Notes: generated by a model from the letters alone, not told the origin. Counted from the first letter of the stretch, positions 51,953 to 61,206 are shown. The stretch is DNA of 64,000 bases from Selenihalanaerobacter shriftii (GCF_900167185.1 NZ_FUWM01000003.1:124001-188000); one strand, 5' to 3'. Numbers and translations: made by a program.

Positions 51953-52366
51953 TTATTTAATATTCTTTTCAGCATTCTCAGCTGCTAAAGCAATTTTATA
52001 AGCACCTACTTGCCGAACCGTATCCATAACCTCTACAATCTTATTATAAACTACTTTTTTATCAGCTTTAATGATAACTACTGTTTTAGGATTATTCTTT
52101 ATTTTAGCAGCAACCTTATCCTTTAAATCTGGTTTAGTTAATAACTCATTATTTAAATAAATATGACCTTTTGATGATAAATTAACAATTAATTGTTGCT
52201 GCTGTTGTTTAGTCACAGTCTTAGCCTTTGGTAAGTTTATATTTAAGCCAGTTGGAGTAGTCTTAAAAGTAGTAAATAACATAAAGAAGACTAATAAAAA
52301 GAAGATGACATCTATCATAGGTAATATTTGAATATTAATCTTCTTTTTAGTACCTCGTTGAAACAT
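51953..52366 (-). CDS. exbD: ExbD biopolymer transport protein
   Basis: A 137-residue inner-membrane protein with one N-terminal helix holding the essential aspartate (LPMIDVIFFLLVFF) and a periplasmic domain ending in IALAAE. Overlaps the exbB end by 20 bases, so the two are coupled. Start at the ATG after AGAGGTG; the longer GTG form is within that site. Forms the stator-like proton channel with ExbB. Confidence 0.9.
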   Translation of the reverse strand: MFQRGTKKKINIQILPMIDVIFFLLVFFMLFTTFKTTPTGLNINLPKAKTVTKQQQQQLIVNLSSKGHIYLNNELLTKPDLKDKVAAKIKNNPKTVVIIKADKKVVYNKIVEVMDTVRQVGAYKIALAAENAEKNIK

Positions 52367-53009
52367 ATTTGTCACCTCTAATTTTACTTGTCGAGTCTCT
52401 TTTATTATCTCCAGATATAATTTCTACTAATTCTGTAGACCATTGATTCATTTCACTAATCTTGGCTTCTATTTTACTGTCTAGATATGTATAAAATAAC
52501 ATAGTTGGGATTGCTACCATCAAACCTGTAGCAGTACTGACTAATGCTTCTGCAATACCTACACTTAATGCACTAGGAGCAGCAATGCCCTGTGCTCCAG
52601 CTAATACATTGAAACTGTTTATGATTCCAAAGACTGTTCCTAATAACCCTAATAACGGAGATACAGTAGCAATAAACTCTAAAATCCTCAATCTTTTTTC
52701 CATATCCTTTATTTGCTTTTGACCAGTAGACTGAATAAATTCTTTTACAATCTGTCTCTTCTCACCATACTTCTCTAACCCTGCCAAAAACATAGCTGAT
52801 ACTGGCCCTTTAGCCTCTTTAGCCTCCTGTTTCGCTTTAGACACCTTTCCATTAGAGAGTAATAATCTTATTTTCTTTACTAATCTAAAATCATTATTCT
52901 TTAAACTTCTAAGGTAAAAATATCTTTCAAGCATAATAGCCAAACTTAGGATAGAAAAAATCAATAAGGGTAGCATTGTTGGTCCGCCTTTAAGTAAATA
53001 CTTCAGCAT
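52347..53009 (-). CDS. exbB: ExbB/MotA-family proton channel
   Basis: A 220-residue protein with three hydrophobic segments (about 13-30, 112-135, 153-175). The MotA/ExbB block SPLLGLLGTVFGIINSF and the SALSVGIAEALVSTATGL segment are distinctive. First gene of exbB-exbD-tonB; AAGGAGG precedes its ATG. With no flagellar or TolA gene nearby, the TonB role fits best, although a Tol-like role cannot be excluded. Confidence 0.9.
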   Translation of the reverse strand: MLKYLLKGGPTMLPLLIFSILSLAIMLERYFYLRSLKNNDFRLVKKIRLLLSNGKVSKAKQEAKEAKGPVSAMFLAGLEKYGEKRQIVKEFIQSTGQKQIKDMEKRLRILEFIATVSPLLGLLGTVFGIINSFNVLAGAQGIAAPSALSVGIAEALVSTATGLMVAIPTMLFYTYLDSKIEAKISEMNQWSTELVEIISGDNKRDSTSKIRGDKYVSTRY

Positions 53010-53135
53010 CTAAAATTCCTCCTTGGGTTTAAATTAAATTAAATTTTGATTACATAAACATAATATAATTCTATTACCATTCACTACTAATAAAATTCGA
53101 CATTACAATCCCTAATTCCTGCAATAAAAATAAAA

Positions 53136-53169
53136 ATACCTCTAAGCTATATATATAGCTTAGAGGTAT
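53136..53169 (-). terminator. Terminator of the foldase gene
   Basis: ATACCTCTAAGCTAT pairs with ATAGCTTAGAGGTAT around four bases; TTTTATTTTTATT follows on the minus strand. It separates the foldase from exbB. Confidence 0.9.
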
Positions 53170-53196
53170 CAATTAAACTAATCATTTTTATTTTTA

Positions 53197-54246
53197 TTAT
53201 TCAGTTGACTTATTTGATTCAGTCTTGGCTTTATCTGACTTTTTAGCTTCACTTTTAGGAGCTTTAAAATCAACTAACTTCTTAATCTCACTTTTCTTAT
53301 AAGCTTTATCCAAGTAAGTTTTTAGCTTACCCTGTTTCTTTTGTTTAACAAGGTAACTTTTAATCTGCCCTTTAATTTCTGCAAATTTCATCTTCTTACT
53401 TTTCTTTTGATCTGTTACCTTTATAATATGATATCCAAATTTAGTCTTTACTGGGTTACTGATTTTACCTACTTCAAGATTAAAAGCAGCTTTTTCAAAT
53501 GCAGGTACCATCTGTCCTTTACCAAAATATCCTAGGCTACCTCCATTCTTGCCACTAGGTCCTGTAGAATACTTCTTAGCTAACTTAGCAAAATTTGCAC
53601 CAGCTTCTAACTCAGACTTAACCTTTTCAGCTTTTTCTTTAGTCTTAACTAAAATATGACTAGCTTTAATCTGAGCCGGCTGTACAAATTTATCTTTATT
53701 CTTATTGAAATAATCCTTTAAATCTTTTTGAGTAACTTCAATGTCTTCTGTCATTTTATTACTAAATTTATCTAATAATAATTTATTCTTGATATTTAAT
53801 TTAATATCATCAATAGTTACTCCTGCTTCTTTTAATCGTTTTTTAAATTCATCAGCAGATTTATATTTCTTCTTAACTTTATCGAACTCTGCTTGAATTT
53901 CTTTGTCAGTGACTTCTATACCCTCTTTAACAGCTTGTTGTATTAAGACCTCTTCTCGGATCATTTGTTCTAATACCTGCTCTTTAAGACGAGTTAACAT
54001 TGCTGCTACCTTTGCATTAGAGAAATCTACTCCATACTGCTGTTGATATTGAGCTTTTACTTGTTCAACATTCTTATTAAATCTTGCTTTAGAGATTAAC
54101 TTATCATTCACTTTAGCTACTGCTTGACTCTCATCAATCGCTTGACTATTACTTTTACTAGAACTATTACAACCTACTACTGCAATTGCTAATAATCCTA
54201 ACACAAGTAGTGTGACCATCAATTTCTTATTCTTTCTTATTAACAT
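53197..54246 (-). CDS. PrsA/SurA-like peptidyl-prolyl isomerase lipoprotein
   Basis: A 349-residue lipoprotein (lipobox VVGC, Cys 26). A SurA_N-like helical domain (about 40-175) is followed by a parvulin rotamase domain (about 190-285: KASHILVKTKEKAEKV, FAKLAKKYSTGPSGKNGGSLGYF, PVKTKFGYHIIKV). A Lys-rich tail ends it. Acts outside the inner membrane helping exported or outer-membrane proteins fold. Monocistronic by position; the following terminator isolates it from the Ton operon. Confidence 0.87.
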   Translation of the reverse strand: MLIRKNKKLMVTLLVLGLLAIAVVGCNSSSKSNSQAIDESQAVAKVNDKLISKARFNKNVEQVKAQYQQQYGVDFSNAKVAAMLTRLKEQVLEQMIREEVLIQQAVKEGIEVTDKEIQAEFDKVKKKYKSADEFKKRLKEAGVTIDDIKLNIKNKLLLDKFSNKMTEDIEVTQKDLKDYFNKNKDKFVQPAQIKASHILVKTKEKAEKVKSELEAGANFAKLAKKYSTGPSGKNGGSLGYFGKGQMVPAFEKAAFNLEVGKISNPVKTKFGYHIIKVTDQKKSKKMKFAEIKGQIKSYLVKQKKQGKLKTYLDKAYKKSEIKKLVDFKAPKSEAKKSDKAKTESNKSTE

Positions 54247-54347
54247 ATTATCTCTCCTTTATTATGTTATTCATTTCACTATACTACATAATTTCTAGAT
54301 AAAAATATCTTCTCCTCCATTAAAACTCACCTTAAATAAATTTAACT

Positions 54348-55172
54348 TCAAACTAAAGCTAAACCATGTTTTCTCTGTAACTCTTTGATAGCTTTTTTTG
54401 GAACTTCAACAGTTCCTATTAAGGTTCTAACTTTATTTAGTCCATGACAATCAGAACCACCAGTCTTAATTAATTCATATTCTTCTGCTAAAGCAGAATA
54501 ATATTGTTCATTATACTTGTCATGCTCAGAATGGTACACTTCTATCCCCTCTAGACCAAATTCAACTAACTTTGGAATTAAAGAATCTTTTTTAGCCAAA
54601 GCAGGATGAGCTAAAACTGGAATTCCACCAACTGATTTAATTAATTTTATAGCTTCTATTGGGGTTAATTTATAACGTTTTTTATAAGCAGGACAGCCCT
54701 TTCCTATATACTCTTCAAAAGCCTGACTTACCTTTTGTACATAACCAGATTCAATCATAGCTTTAGCTAGATGGACTCTACCTAAAGCACCTTTTCCAGC
54801 TATCTCACATACTCGATTAAAATTAATTAATATTCCAACGTTTCTTAATCGCTTTATCATTATTTTGATTCTATTATACCTAGCATTTCGTAATTCCTTT
54901 AATACATTTTTAAACTTTATATCCTTATAATCAATATAATAACCTAATATATGAACTTCAGCGTCAGGCAAATCAGTATTTAATTCAATACCAGAAATGA
55001 TTTCCAAATCCTTATCTAATGCAGCTAATTTCGCCTCTTCTATTCCATTAATAGTGTCATGATCCGTAATTGCAATTACTTGTAAACCTAGTTCACTTGC
55101 CTTGTTAACGACTTCTTCAGGAGTAAAGCTACCATCAGAAGCAGTAGTATGCAAATGCAAATCAACTGTCAT
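54348..55172 (-). CDS. PHP-domain phosphoesterase (RNase AM / YciV type)
   Basis: A 274-residue PHP-fold metalloenzyme: DLHLHTTASDGSFTPEE, AITDHDTINGIEEA, SGIELNTD, AHPA and GGSDCHG supply the metal ligands. It belongs to the TrpH/YciV group, whose members hydrolyse 3',5'-nucleoside bisphosphates and trim RNA 5' ends. It is not the histidinol-phosphatase type by its short length and SDCHG pattern, although that alternative deserves mention since the his operon lacks one. Located between spmB and the foldase without linkage to either. Confidence 0.8.
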   Translation of the reverse strand: MTVDLHLHTTASDGSFTPEEVVNKASELGLQVIAITDHDTINGIEEAKLAALDKDLEIISGIELNTDLPDAEVHILGYYIDYKDIKFKNVLKELRNARYNRIKIMIKRLRNVGILINFNRVCEIAGKGALGRVHLAKAMIESGYVQKVSQAFEEYIGKGCPAYKKRYKLTPIEAIKLIKSVGGIPVLAHPALAKKDSLIPKLVEFGLEGIEVYHSEHDKYNEQYYSALAEEYELIKTGGSDCHGLNKVRTLIGTVEVPKKAIKELQRKHGLALV

Positions 55173-55309
55173 CGTACTTTGCCTCCATACTTAATATTTT
55201 ATCTTTTACCAAATTAAGTTAAATTATTACTACTAATCATCCTACGTTAACTTGTCCATTTATCATTATATAATACTATCTTAGAAAATATCAAATTTAT
55301 TTATTAATT

Positions 55310-55330
55310 CTTCAATAAATATTATTGAAG
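55310..55330 (-). terminator. Terminator of spmA-spmB
   Basis: CTTCAATA-AATAT-TATTGAAG hairpin eight bases after spmB, with an AT-rich tail but no strong T run. Confidence 0.6.
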
Positions 55331-55337
55331 ATTTGTT

Positions 55338-55871
55338 CTAAAATACCAATTTTGTAATGTAAATAGCAGCTAAAAAGCCAACAATATCCGCTATTAACCC
55401 TGCAATAATTGCATATCTTGTATTGCGAATTCCAACTGCTCCAAAGTAAACCGCTACTATGTAGAAAGTAGTCTCAGTACTACCTTGAACTGTAGAAGCA
55501 AGTCGACCTATAAACGAATCAGGACCGTACTGTTGTATTAATTCAGTAACTAATCCTAATGAACCTGTTCCAGAAAGCGGTCTAACTAATCCTAGGGGTA
55601 CAATTTCTCTAGGAATGCCTAATGCCTCTAAGATGGGTTGAAGAAAGTTCAATAGTACTTCTAAAGCCCCAGAAGCTCTAAAAATACTAATAGCCATTAA
55701 CATTGCTATTAAGTATGGAATAATCTTTATAACTGTAGTAAAACCTTCTACAGCACCATCAGTAAAAACTTCATAAACATTAACTTTTTTAAAATAAGCA
55801 TAACCAATAATAGTCAAAACGATAACTGGAATTGCCCATTCAGAGATGTATTTTAAAAAGTTTATCATCAT
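55338..55871 (-). CDS. spmB: Spore maturation protein B
   Basis: A 177-residue membrane protein of the nucleoside-recognition (Gate) family: PYLIAMLMAISIFRASGALEVLL, RPLSGTGSLGLV and GSTETTFYIVAVYFGAV mark SpmB. With SpmA it is needed for spore-core dehydration in Bacillus and Clostridium. Two adjacent ATGs are possible starts. Twelve bases after spmA. Confidence 0.93.
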   Translation of the reverse strand: MMINFLKYISEWAIPVIVLTIIGYAYFKKVNVYEVFTDGAVEGFTTVIKIIPYLIAMLMAISIFRASGALEVLLNFLQPILEALGIPREIVPLGLVRPLSGTGSLGLVTELIQQYGPDSFIGRLASTVQGSTETTFYIVAVYFGAVGIRNTRYAIIAGLIADIVGFLAAIYITKLVF

Positions 55872-55883
55872 ATTCCTACTTTC

Positions 55884-56462
55884 TTAAACCCAAATTCTTC
55901 TTAAAACTCTATCTGCTATTATTCCTGCTATAGTAGAACAGCTAGTAGCAAATAGGGTAGTTCCTACAATTTCCATAGGAGCCTGTGAACCTGCAGCTGC
56001 TCTTAAGCTAATTATTGTTGCCGGAATTAAAGTTACACTTGAAGTATTTATTACTAAAAAAGTACACATAGAGTTAGTTGCTGTCTTAGGGTTAGAATTT
56101 AGAGTCTGTAATTTCTGCATAGCATTAATTCCTAATGGTGTAGCAGAATTACCCAACCCTAATATATTTGCACTTATATTTAACATAATAGCCCCTAAAG
56201 CCGGATGATCTGATGGCACTTCCGGAAATAAACGCTTAGTTATTGGTTTAATAATTCGTGATAATAAATCAACAAAATTAGACTCTTCTGCTAATTTCAT
56301 AATTCCTAACCACAATGACATGGGACCAATTAATTTAATTAAAATCATAGCACCATCTTCGGCAGATTTTAAAATAGCCTCTGAAATCTCTGCCATATTC
56401 CCATTAATCATTCCAGTAATTATTCCAATAACAATTAATGCAAACCAAATATGATTTATCAC
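55884..56462 (-). CDS. spmA: Spore maturation protein A
   Basis: A 192-residue membrane protein: MSLWLGIMKLAEESN, NISANILGLGNSATPLGI and NTSSVTLIPATIISLRA are the SpmA blocks. It starts with GTG preceded by AAGGAGG. Pairs with SpmB in the same operon. Shows that the organism forms endospores or descends recently from one that did. Confidence 0.93.
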   Translation of the reverse strand: MINHIWFALIVIGIITGMINGNMAEISEAILKSAEDGAMILIKLIGPMSLWLGIMKLAEESNFVDLLSRIIKPITKRLFPEVPSDHPALGAIMLNISANILGLGNSATPLGINAMQKLQTLNSNPKTATNSMCTFLVINTSSVTLIPATIISLRAAAGSQAPMEIVGTTLFATSCSTIAGIIADRVLRRIWV

Positions 56463-56520
56463 TTTAAATTCTCCTCCTTCTAATTAATCATATGCTTAAT
56501 CAGAAAGAAGATATGCAAAA

Positions 56521-56552
56521 AAACACCTACCTATTTAAATAGGTAGGTGTTT
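56521..56552 (-). terminator. Terminator of spoVS
   Basis: AAACACCTACCTATTT and its exact complement make a 32-base perfect palindrome; six T residues follow on the minus strand. Confidence 0.9.
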
Positions 56553-56558
56553 AATAAC

Positions 56559-56819
56559 TTATCGTGGTTCTACAATTAATTTAATGGCTGTTCTTTCTTC
56601 GCCATCAATCTCAATATCAATAAAAGCTGGAATACAAATCAAATCAAGACCACTTGGCGCTACAAAACCTCTAGCGATTGCTACTGCTTTAACTCCTTGA
56701 TTAATTGCTCCGGCTCCTATGGCTTGGAGTTCTGCTCCACCTCTTTCTCTTAAAACTCCAGCTAACGCACCAGCTACTGAATTTGGACTGGATGTGGATG
56801 ATACTTTTAGTACTTCCAT
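56559..56819 (-). CDS. spoVS: Stage V sporulation protein S
   Basis: An 86-residue Alba-fold protein almost at family consensus: LKVSSTSSPNSVAGALAGVLRE, GAGAINQGVKAVAIARG and PSGLDLICIPAFIDI. In Bacillus it affects septation and coat assembly timing and is SigH-controlled. No clear SigH promoter was identified upstream. Monocistronic between two terminators, and in the common rny-ymdB-spoVS order. Confidence 0.96.
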   Translation of the reverse strand: MEVLKVSSTSSPNSVAGALAGVLRERGGAELQAIGAGAINQGVKAVAIARGFVAPSGLDLICIPAFIDIEIDGEERTAIKLIVEPR

Positions 56820-56883
56820 GTTAAATACCTCCTCTTTTAGTTAAAATTACCTCTGCTTTATTATATATTATTTAGCGATTTAG

Positions 56884-56938
56884 AAAAAAATTCCTTCTTT
56901 TTTTAGAAAATTTAAAACTTTTCTAAAAATAGAAGGAC
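56884..56938 (-). terminator. Terminator of ymdB
   Basis: A long hairpin: TCCTTCT...AGAAGGA outer arms and TAGAAAA...TTTTCTA inner arms, with an eight-base loop; seven T residues follow on the minus strand. Confidence 0.8.
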
Positions 56939-56975
56939 GAGGAGAACAAAAGTGTTATATTAAGAGTAATAACGA

Positions 56976-57755
56976 CTAATTCTGATATACTTCTCTTACT
57001 TTGATAATCGAATTAGCTAATCCATTTTCTAAATCTAAATCAACTACTGCTCCACAAAATTGAGTATCACCAGTAGCCACTGAAAACCTTTGAGGTAATT
57101 GAGTAGTCAATTTTTTTAAGACCCCTTCTTTTTTCATACCTAAAATCGAATCTACTGCTCCAGTCAGACCTAAATCAGTCATATAAGCCGTACCATTAGG
57201 TAAAACTTTTTCATCTGCAGTCTGTACATGAGTATGTGTTCCAAATACAGTTGCAACTTGACCATCAAAATATCTGCCTAAACCCACTTTTTCGGATGTT
57301 GCCTCAGCATGAAAATCAACAAAAACAAAATCAGCTTCTATTTCATTTAACAATTCTTCTAATTTTTCAAAAGGACAAGCAACATTATCCAAAAATATTC
57401 GTCCTAATAAATTAACTACAGCTACTTTAACTCCGGAATCAAGTTCATAAATTCCATATCCTCGACCAGGAGTTCCCGAAGGATAATTATAAGGCCTAAT
57501 CAAATTTTGGTCATCCTCAATAAATTTAAATATACCTTTATTATCCCATGTATGATTTCCCATAGTCAATACATCAATTCCATAATTATAAAGTTCTTGT
57601 GCAACTTTTTTAGTAATACCAAATCCTCCAGCAGCATTCTCTCCATTGGCAATTACGAAATCTATCTCTTCTTCATCAATTATATCAGGTAATAACTCTC
57701 TAACTGCTCTTCTTCCAGCTCTACCTACTATATCCCCTATCAACAAGACCTTCAT
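56976..57755 (-). CDS. ymdB: YmdB-type metallophosphodiesterase
   Basis: A 259-residue phosphodiesterase hydrolysing 2',3'- or 3',5'-cyclic nucleotides. Metal ligands: LLIGDIVGRAGRRA, IANGENAAGGFGI, MGNHTWDNK, DFHAEATSEK and GTHTHVQTADE. In Bacillus it controls biofilm and motility decisions. Normally follows rny; here one unknown gene lies between them. Confidence 0.93.
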   Translation of the reverse strand: MKVLLIGDIVGRAGRRAVRELLPDIIDEEEIDFVIANGENAAGGFGITKKVAQELYNYGIDVLTMGNHTWDNKGIFKFIEDDQNLIRPYNYPSGTPGRGYGIYELDSGVKVAVVNLLGRIFLDNVACPFEKLEELLNEIEADFVFVDFHAEATSEKVGLGRYFDGQVATVFGTHTHVQTADEKVLPNGTAYMTDLGLTGAVDSILGMKKEGVLKKLTTQLPQRFSVATGDTQFCGAVVDLDLENGLANSIIKVREVYQN

Positions 57756-57815
57756 ATTTCAATCCCCTTCCTACCATTACATCAATTTTAACTTATAAAT
57801 TATTTGTAATTTTAA

Positions 57816-58343
57816 TTAGCTAGTTGATCTATCAAAGACTAATACTTTATCTTCTTCTCTAAAACCAACTAATGCTCGTTTAGTTCCTTTCTGTTTCAAA
57901 CTTGATAAAATATCATCAATAACTTCTTCGTGATAAGTTGGCTCCTGTGAAGAAACTACTTCAAATACATCACTTAACAAACTTTCTTTAAATTCGTTAT
58001 AAATGAACTTAATAACGAACGATATTTTATCTTTAGTCAAAGATAATATCCCTGTAGTAACTTTAATTTTAGTCAAACCACCGTAATCTTTAAAGTTAAT
58101 CTTAAAACTATCAGAGGACACATTCGCTAATCGACTAAATAGTTCTAAACTCTGTTTTAATTTATGATTGATTTTTTCTATTTCATCTTCTCTTAATTCC
58201 TTTTCTATTAAAAAGGTAAAAGATAATTCTTTTGAATTTGGTTCAATATCTACTTTATTAATTTGTGGATATCTAATTAAAATAGAAATAATTAATTCCA
58301 TACTATCTGACATTTCACTATAATTGTCTATTGCAGCTTCCAA
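57816..58343 (-). CDS. Hypothetical protein between rny and ymdB
   Basis: Not recognised. A 175-residue soluble protein with alternating helices and strands: a helical start, a strand-rich middle (KLSFTFLIEKEL, GLTKIKVTTGILSL, ISFVIKF) and a basic C-terminus (KGTKRALVGF). No signal, membrane segment, cysteine pair or known catalytic motif. The start is TTG with GGTGA seven bases before it; the upstream frame soon meets a stop. Codon use matches neighbours. It sits in the slot between two RNA/nucleotide phosphodiesterase genes, which may be relevant. Confidence 0.55.
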   Translation of the reverse strand: MEAAIDNYSEMSDSMELIISILIRYPQINKVDIEPNSKELSFTFLIEKELREDEIEKINHKLKQSLELFSRLANVSSDSFKINFKDYGGLTKIKVTTGILSLTKDKISFVIKFIYNEFKESLLSDVFEVVSSQEPTYHEEVIDDILSSLKQKGTKRALVGFREEDKVLVFDRSTS

Positions 58344-58585
58344 TTTAGTTTCACCATCCTCAATAATTTTATAACTTAAATTCCATCTAGTTACTTACCT
58401 GAATATCTTCTAGATTAAATTATTAAAATCCTGCTTTATCATTAAAGTTAAATATAAACTATATTATATATACCAACCTAAATAAAGAAAATATACCATA
58501 TTTATTCTATAATTCTTTTACACAATAATTCTTTATTGACAATTTTAATAAAATCAAAACAAATATAAGTAATTTCTAAAACTGA

Positions 58586-58621
58586 AAAAGCCCTAGTTCT
58601 ATGCATAGAACTAGGGCTTTT
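58586..58621 (-). terminator. Terminator of rny
   Basis: AAAAGCCCTAGTTCTAT and its exact complement around GC; TTTTT continues on the minus strand. The rest of the 296-base gap upstream of 58343 shows only AT-rich sequence. Confidence 0.92.
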
Positions 58622-58639
58622 AATTATATGATTATTAAT

Positions 58640-60172
58640 TTATTTAGCATAATTTACTGCTCTAGTTTCTCGGATAATAGTTACTTTAATCTGACCTGGA
58701 TATTCTAATTTCTTTTCAATCTGTTTAGAAACATCATGAGCTAATTTCGCTGCTTTATCATCAGACACTTGATCTGGGTGTACCATAATTCTTGCTTCTC
58801 GACCAGCCTGAATCGCATATGCTTTTTCTACTCCATTAAAGGAGCCAGCAATCTCTTCTAAATTCTCTAAACGTTTAATATAAGATTCTAATGTTTCACG
58901 CCTAGCTCCAGGTCTAGCAGCAGAAACCGCATCGGCTGCCGCCACTAATACTGCTTCTACAGATTTAGCCTCTATATCACCATGGTGTGCTGCAATAGCA
59001 TGAGTTATTTTTTCTGATTCACCATATTTCTTAGCCAAATCAGCACCTATCTTAACATGTGGCCCTTCTACATCATGATCAACAGCTTTTCCTAAATCAT
59101 GTAGTAACCCTGCTCTTTTAGCCAAAGTAACATCAACTTCTAATTCAGCAGCCATTACTCCTGCTAAATGAGCAACTTCAATTGAATGTTGAAGTACATT
59201 TTGACCATAGCTTGTACGATATTTAAGTCTACCTAATAACTTAATAACTTTATTATCTAATCCATGTACTCCTGTGTCAAAAGTAGCCTGTTCTCCTTCA
59301 TCATAAATACGAGAGTCAATCTCATCTTTTGCTTTTTCTACCATTTCTTCTATTCGAGCTGGATGAATTCTCCCATCAGCAATTAACTTTTCTAAAGCAA
59401 TACGAGCAATTTCTCTTCTAATTGGATCAAATCCAGATAAAATAACAGCTTCCGGAGTATCATCAATAATCAAATCAATACCCGTTAAATTTTCTAAAGC
59501 CCTAATATTTCGCCCTTCTCTTCCTATAATCCTACCTTTCATATCATCACTAGGTAAGGATACAACTGAAACCGTCGTCTCAGCTACATGATCAGCTGCG
59601 CATCTTTGAATTGCTGTAGAAACAATCTCTCTAGCTCGTTTATCAGCCTCTTCTCGAGCTTGAGTTTCTATTTCCTTAATCATACGTGCAGACTCATGTT
59701 CAACTTCATCTTCAATTCGCTTTAATAAGATATCTTTCGCTTCATCAGTAGTTAAACCTGACAATCTTTCTAATTCTTTTACATGTTTTTCATGTAATTC
59801 ATCAATCTCATCTTTCTTTTCTTTAACTTCTTTTGCTTTTTCTTTTAAAAATCTTTCTTTATCTTCTGCTTTTTCCATCTTAGATTCTAAATTCTCTTCT
59901 TTCTTAACTAACCTTGCTTCTAAACGCTGTAATTCATTACGTCTTTCTCGACATTCACGTTCTACTTCTTCTTTTGTTTTATGCGCTTCTTCTTTAGCTT
60001 CTAGAAGAATTTCACGCTTTTCAGAATCAGCTTCACGATTTGCATCTTTTATAATCTGTTCTGCCCGTTTTTCAGCAGACTCAATCTTACTCTCTGCAAT
60101 ATGACGTCTAATCAAATAACCTACTCCAACGCCAATCGCTAAAGCAATTAAACTAAAAATAAATATTTGCAT
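58640..60172 (-). CDS. rny: Ribonuclease Y
   Basis: A 510-residue membrane-anchored endoribonuclease that initiates mRNA decay. N-terminal helix (3-19), coiled coil rich in Glu and Lys (about 25-195), KH domain (about 200-265: [15 protein letters not shown]) and HD domain with [10 protein letters not shown] and HHGD metal ligands. Full length. Its promoter overlaps the stop codon of the upstream ATPase-half gene, with no terminator between, so it may also be read from that operon. Confidence 0.96.
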   Translation of the reverse strand: MQIFIFSLIALAIGVGVGYLIRRHIAESKIESAEKRAEQIIKDANREADSEKREILLEAKEEAHKTKEEVERECRERRNELQRLEARLVKKEENLESKMEKAEDKERFLKEKAKEVKEKKDEIDELHEKHVKELERLSGLTTDEAKDILLKRIEDEVEHESARMIKEIETQAREEADKRAREIVSTAIQRCAADHVAETTVSVVSLPSDDMKGRIIGREGRNIRALENLTGIDLIIDDTPEAVILSGFDPIRREIARIALEKLIADGRIHPARIEEMVEKAKDEIDSRIYDEGEQATFDTGVHGLDNKVIKLLGRLKYRTSYGQNVLQHSIEVAHLAGVMAAELEVDVTLAKRAGLLHDLGKAVDHDVEGPHVKIGADLAKKYGESEKITHAIAAHHGDIEAKSVEAVLVAAADAVSAARPGARRETLESYIKRLENLEEIAGSFNGVEKAYAIQAGREARIMVHPDQVSDDKAAKLAHDVSKQIEKKLEYPGQIKVTIIRETRAVNYAK

Positions 60173-60258
60173 TATATTTCACCTCCATATTAAATTGTGC
60201 CTTTCTCTATTAATAAACTGATTATTACCTTTTTATGCTGAGAAGACGCTCTCCATTC

Positions 60259-60287
60259 ATTGTATACTTTTCCTAAAGTTATGTCAA
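60259..60287 (-). promoter_or_regulatory. Promoter of rny
   Basis: TTGACA (60287-60282), 17-bp spacer, TACAAT (60264-60259). The -35 contains the stop codon of the upstream gene. Confidence 0.8.
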
Positions 60288-60946
60288 GGTTGAAAATCTG
60301 TTACTAAATTACTAATTCCCTTTTCTAACTCAATTCTAAATGCTTCATCTCCAATTTCACTAAGATGATTCTTATGAGTAACAATAATTACTTGCCTAGA
60401 AAACAACTGATTAACATGTTTCAAAAACTGTGCCACATTGACAAGATATTCATCACTAACATGCTTAGCCGGCTCATCAAGTACAATTGGACCTGCTACC
60501 TTAGGGTGATATGATTCTAAAATAGCTATCCGTAAAGCTAGAGAAACTACATCTACTATACCTCCCCCTCTAGCAGTCTGGGGATTATTCTTTAATCTTC
60601 TATCTTCATAACTAGAAACCACATAGAAATCTATATGTGGTCTACCTCGCTTTTCTTCAATCTCTATTTCAAAACTAAATTTAGGACCAAAAATATATTG
60701 TAATGCTTTAGTAACCAAACTCTCTATCTGTTGTCTAGCCTGTTCTCTTGCATACTTAGATGTTTTTTGTAATAAAATTCTAGTCTGCTCAAAAGTATCT
60801 ATGCTTTCTGTTAAACTCTCTACCTTTATTTTTCGATCTTTCTTATCAGCTAATAATTGGTCTCTTTTACCCTTACGAGTATGATATTCTTTTTTTATTT
60901 TGGCTAAATTTTCCTCCAACTTATTTAATGTTTTTTTAACCTCCAT
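60284..60946 (-). CDS. Rad50/SbcC-like ATPase, separate C-terminal half
   Basis: A 220-residue protein equal to the C-terminal lobe of an SbcC/Rad50 ATPase. An N-terminal coiled coil (about 1-70), then the ABC signature replacement TARGGGIVDVVSLALR (about 124-139), Walker B GPIVLDEPAKHVS (152-164) and the histidine switch IIVTHKNHL. There is no Walker A anywhere in it, so it must pair with the other half encoded upstream (61203-62663). ATG with AAGGAGGG, eleven bases after the small coiled-coil gene. The split itself is clear from the motifs; nuclease partnership is inferred from context. Confidence 0.8.
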   Translation of the reverse strand: MEVKKTLNKLEENLAKIKKEYHTRKGKRDQLLADKKDRKIKVESLTESIDTFEQTRILLQKTSKYAREQARQQIESLVTKALQYIFGPKFSFEIEIEEKRGRPHIDFYVVSSYEDRRLKNNPQTARGGGIVDVVSLALRIAILESYHPKVAGPIVLDEPAKHVSDEYLVNVAQFLKHVNQLFSRQVIIVTHKNHLSEIGDEAFRIELEKGISNLVTDFQP

Positions 60947-60957
60947 ATAATCCCTCC

Positions 60958-61206
60958 TTAGTCATTGAGAATATCCTGAGGGAGTAATTCCTTAGCTTGA
61001 CTAATTGCTTTTTGTAATTTGGATTCTAGGCTATTAATTTCGTCATCCAACTCTTCTGGTTTTACTCCATTTTCCTCTAATTTATTTAATATTTTTTTGC
61101 GTTGTTTCTTTAACTCTTCCATTCTAGCTTCATAACGATATCTTTTACTTTTGGCTTTATCTAAATCATCTTTTAATTGTTTGATCTCTTCAGCAAAATC
61201 TGTCAT
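60958..61206 (-). CDS. Small coiled-coil protein in the split Rad50 operon
   Basis: An 82-residue, very hydrophilic protein that is almost all coiled coil, with a break at GVKPEELDD (about 47-55) that would let two helices fold into a hairpin. No cysteine. Its ATG overlaps the stop of the Walker A half in ATGA, and the ribosome site GGAGGA lies in that gene's last codons, so translation is coupled. It sits exactly where the returning coiled-coil arm of an unsplit Rad50 would be encoded. Confidence 0.7.
   Translation of the reverse strand: MTDFAEEIKQLKDDLDKAKSKRYRYEARMEELKKQRKKILNKLEENGVKPEELDDEINSLESKLQKAISQAKELLPQDILND

Noticed and set aside
54348-55172. Histidinol phosphatase (HisK) for the PHP protein
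   Set aside because: The motif set (SDCHG, SGIELNTD, short length) fits the RNase AM/YciV branch better, and it is not linked to the his operon.
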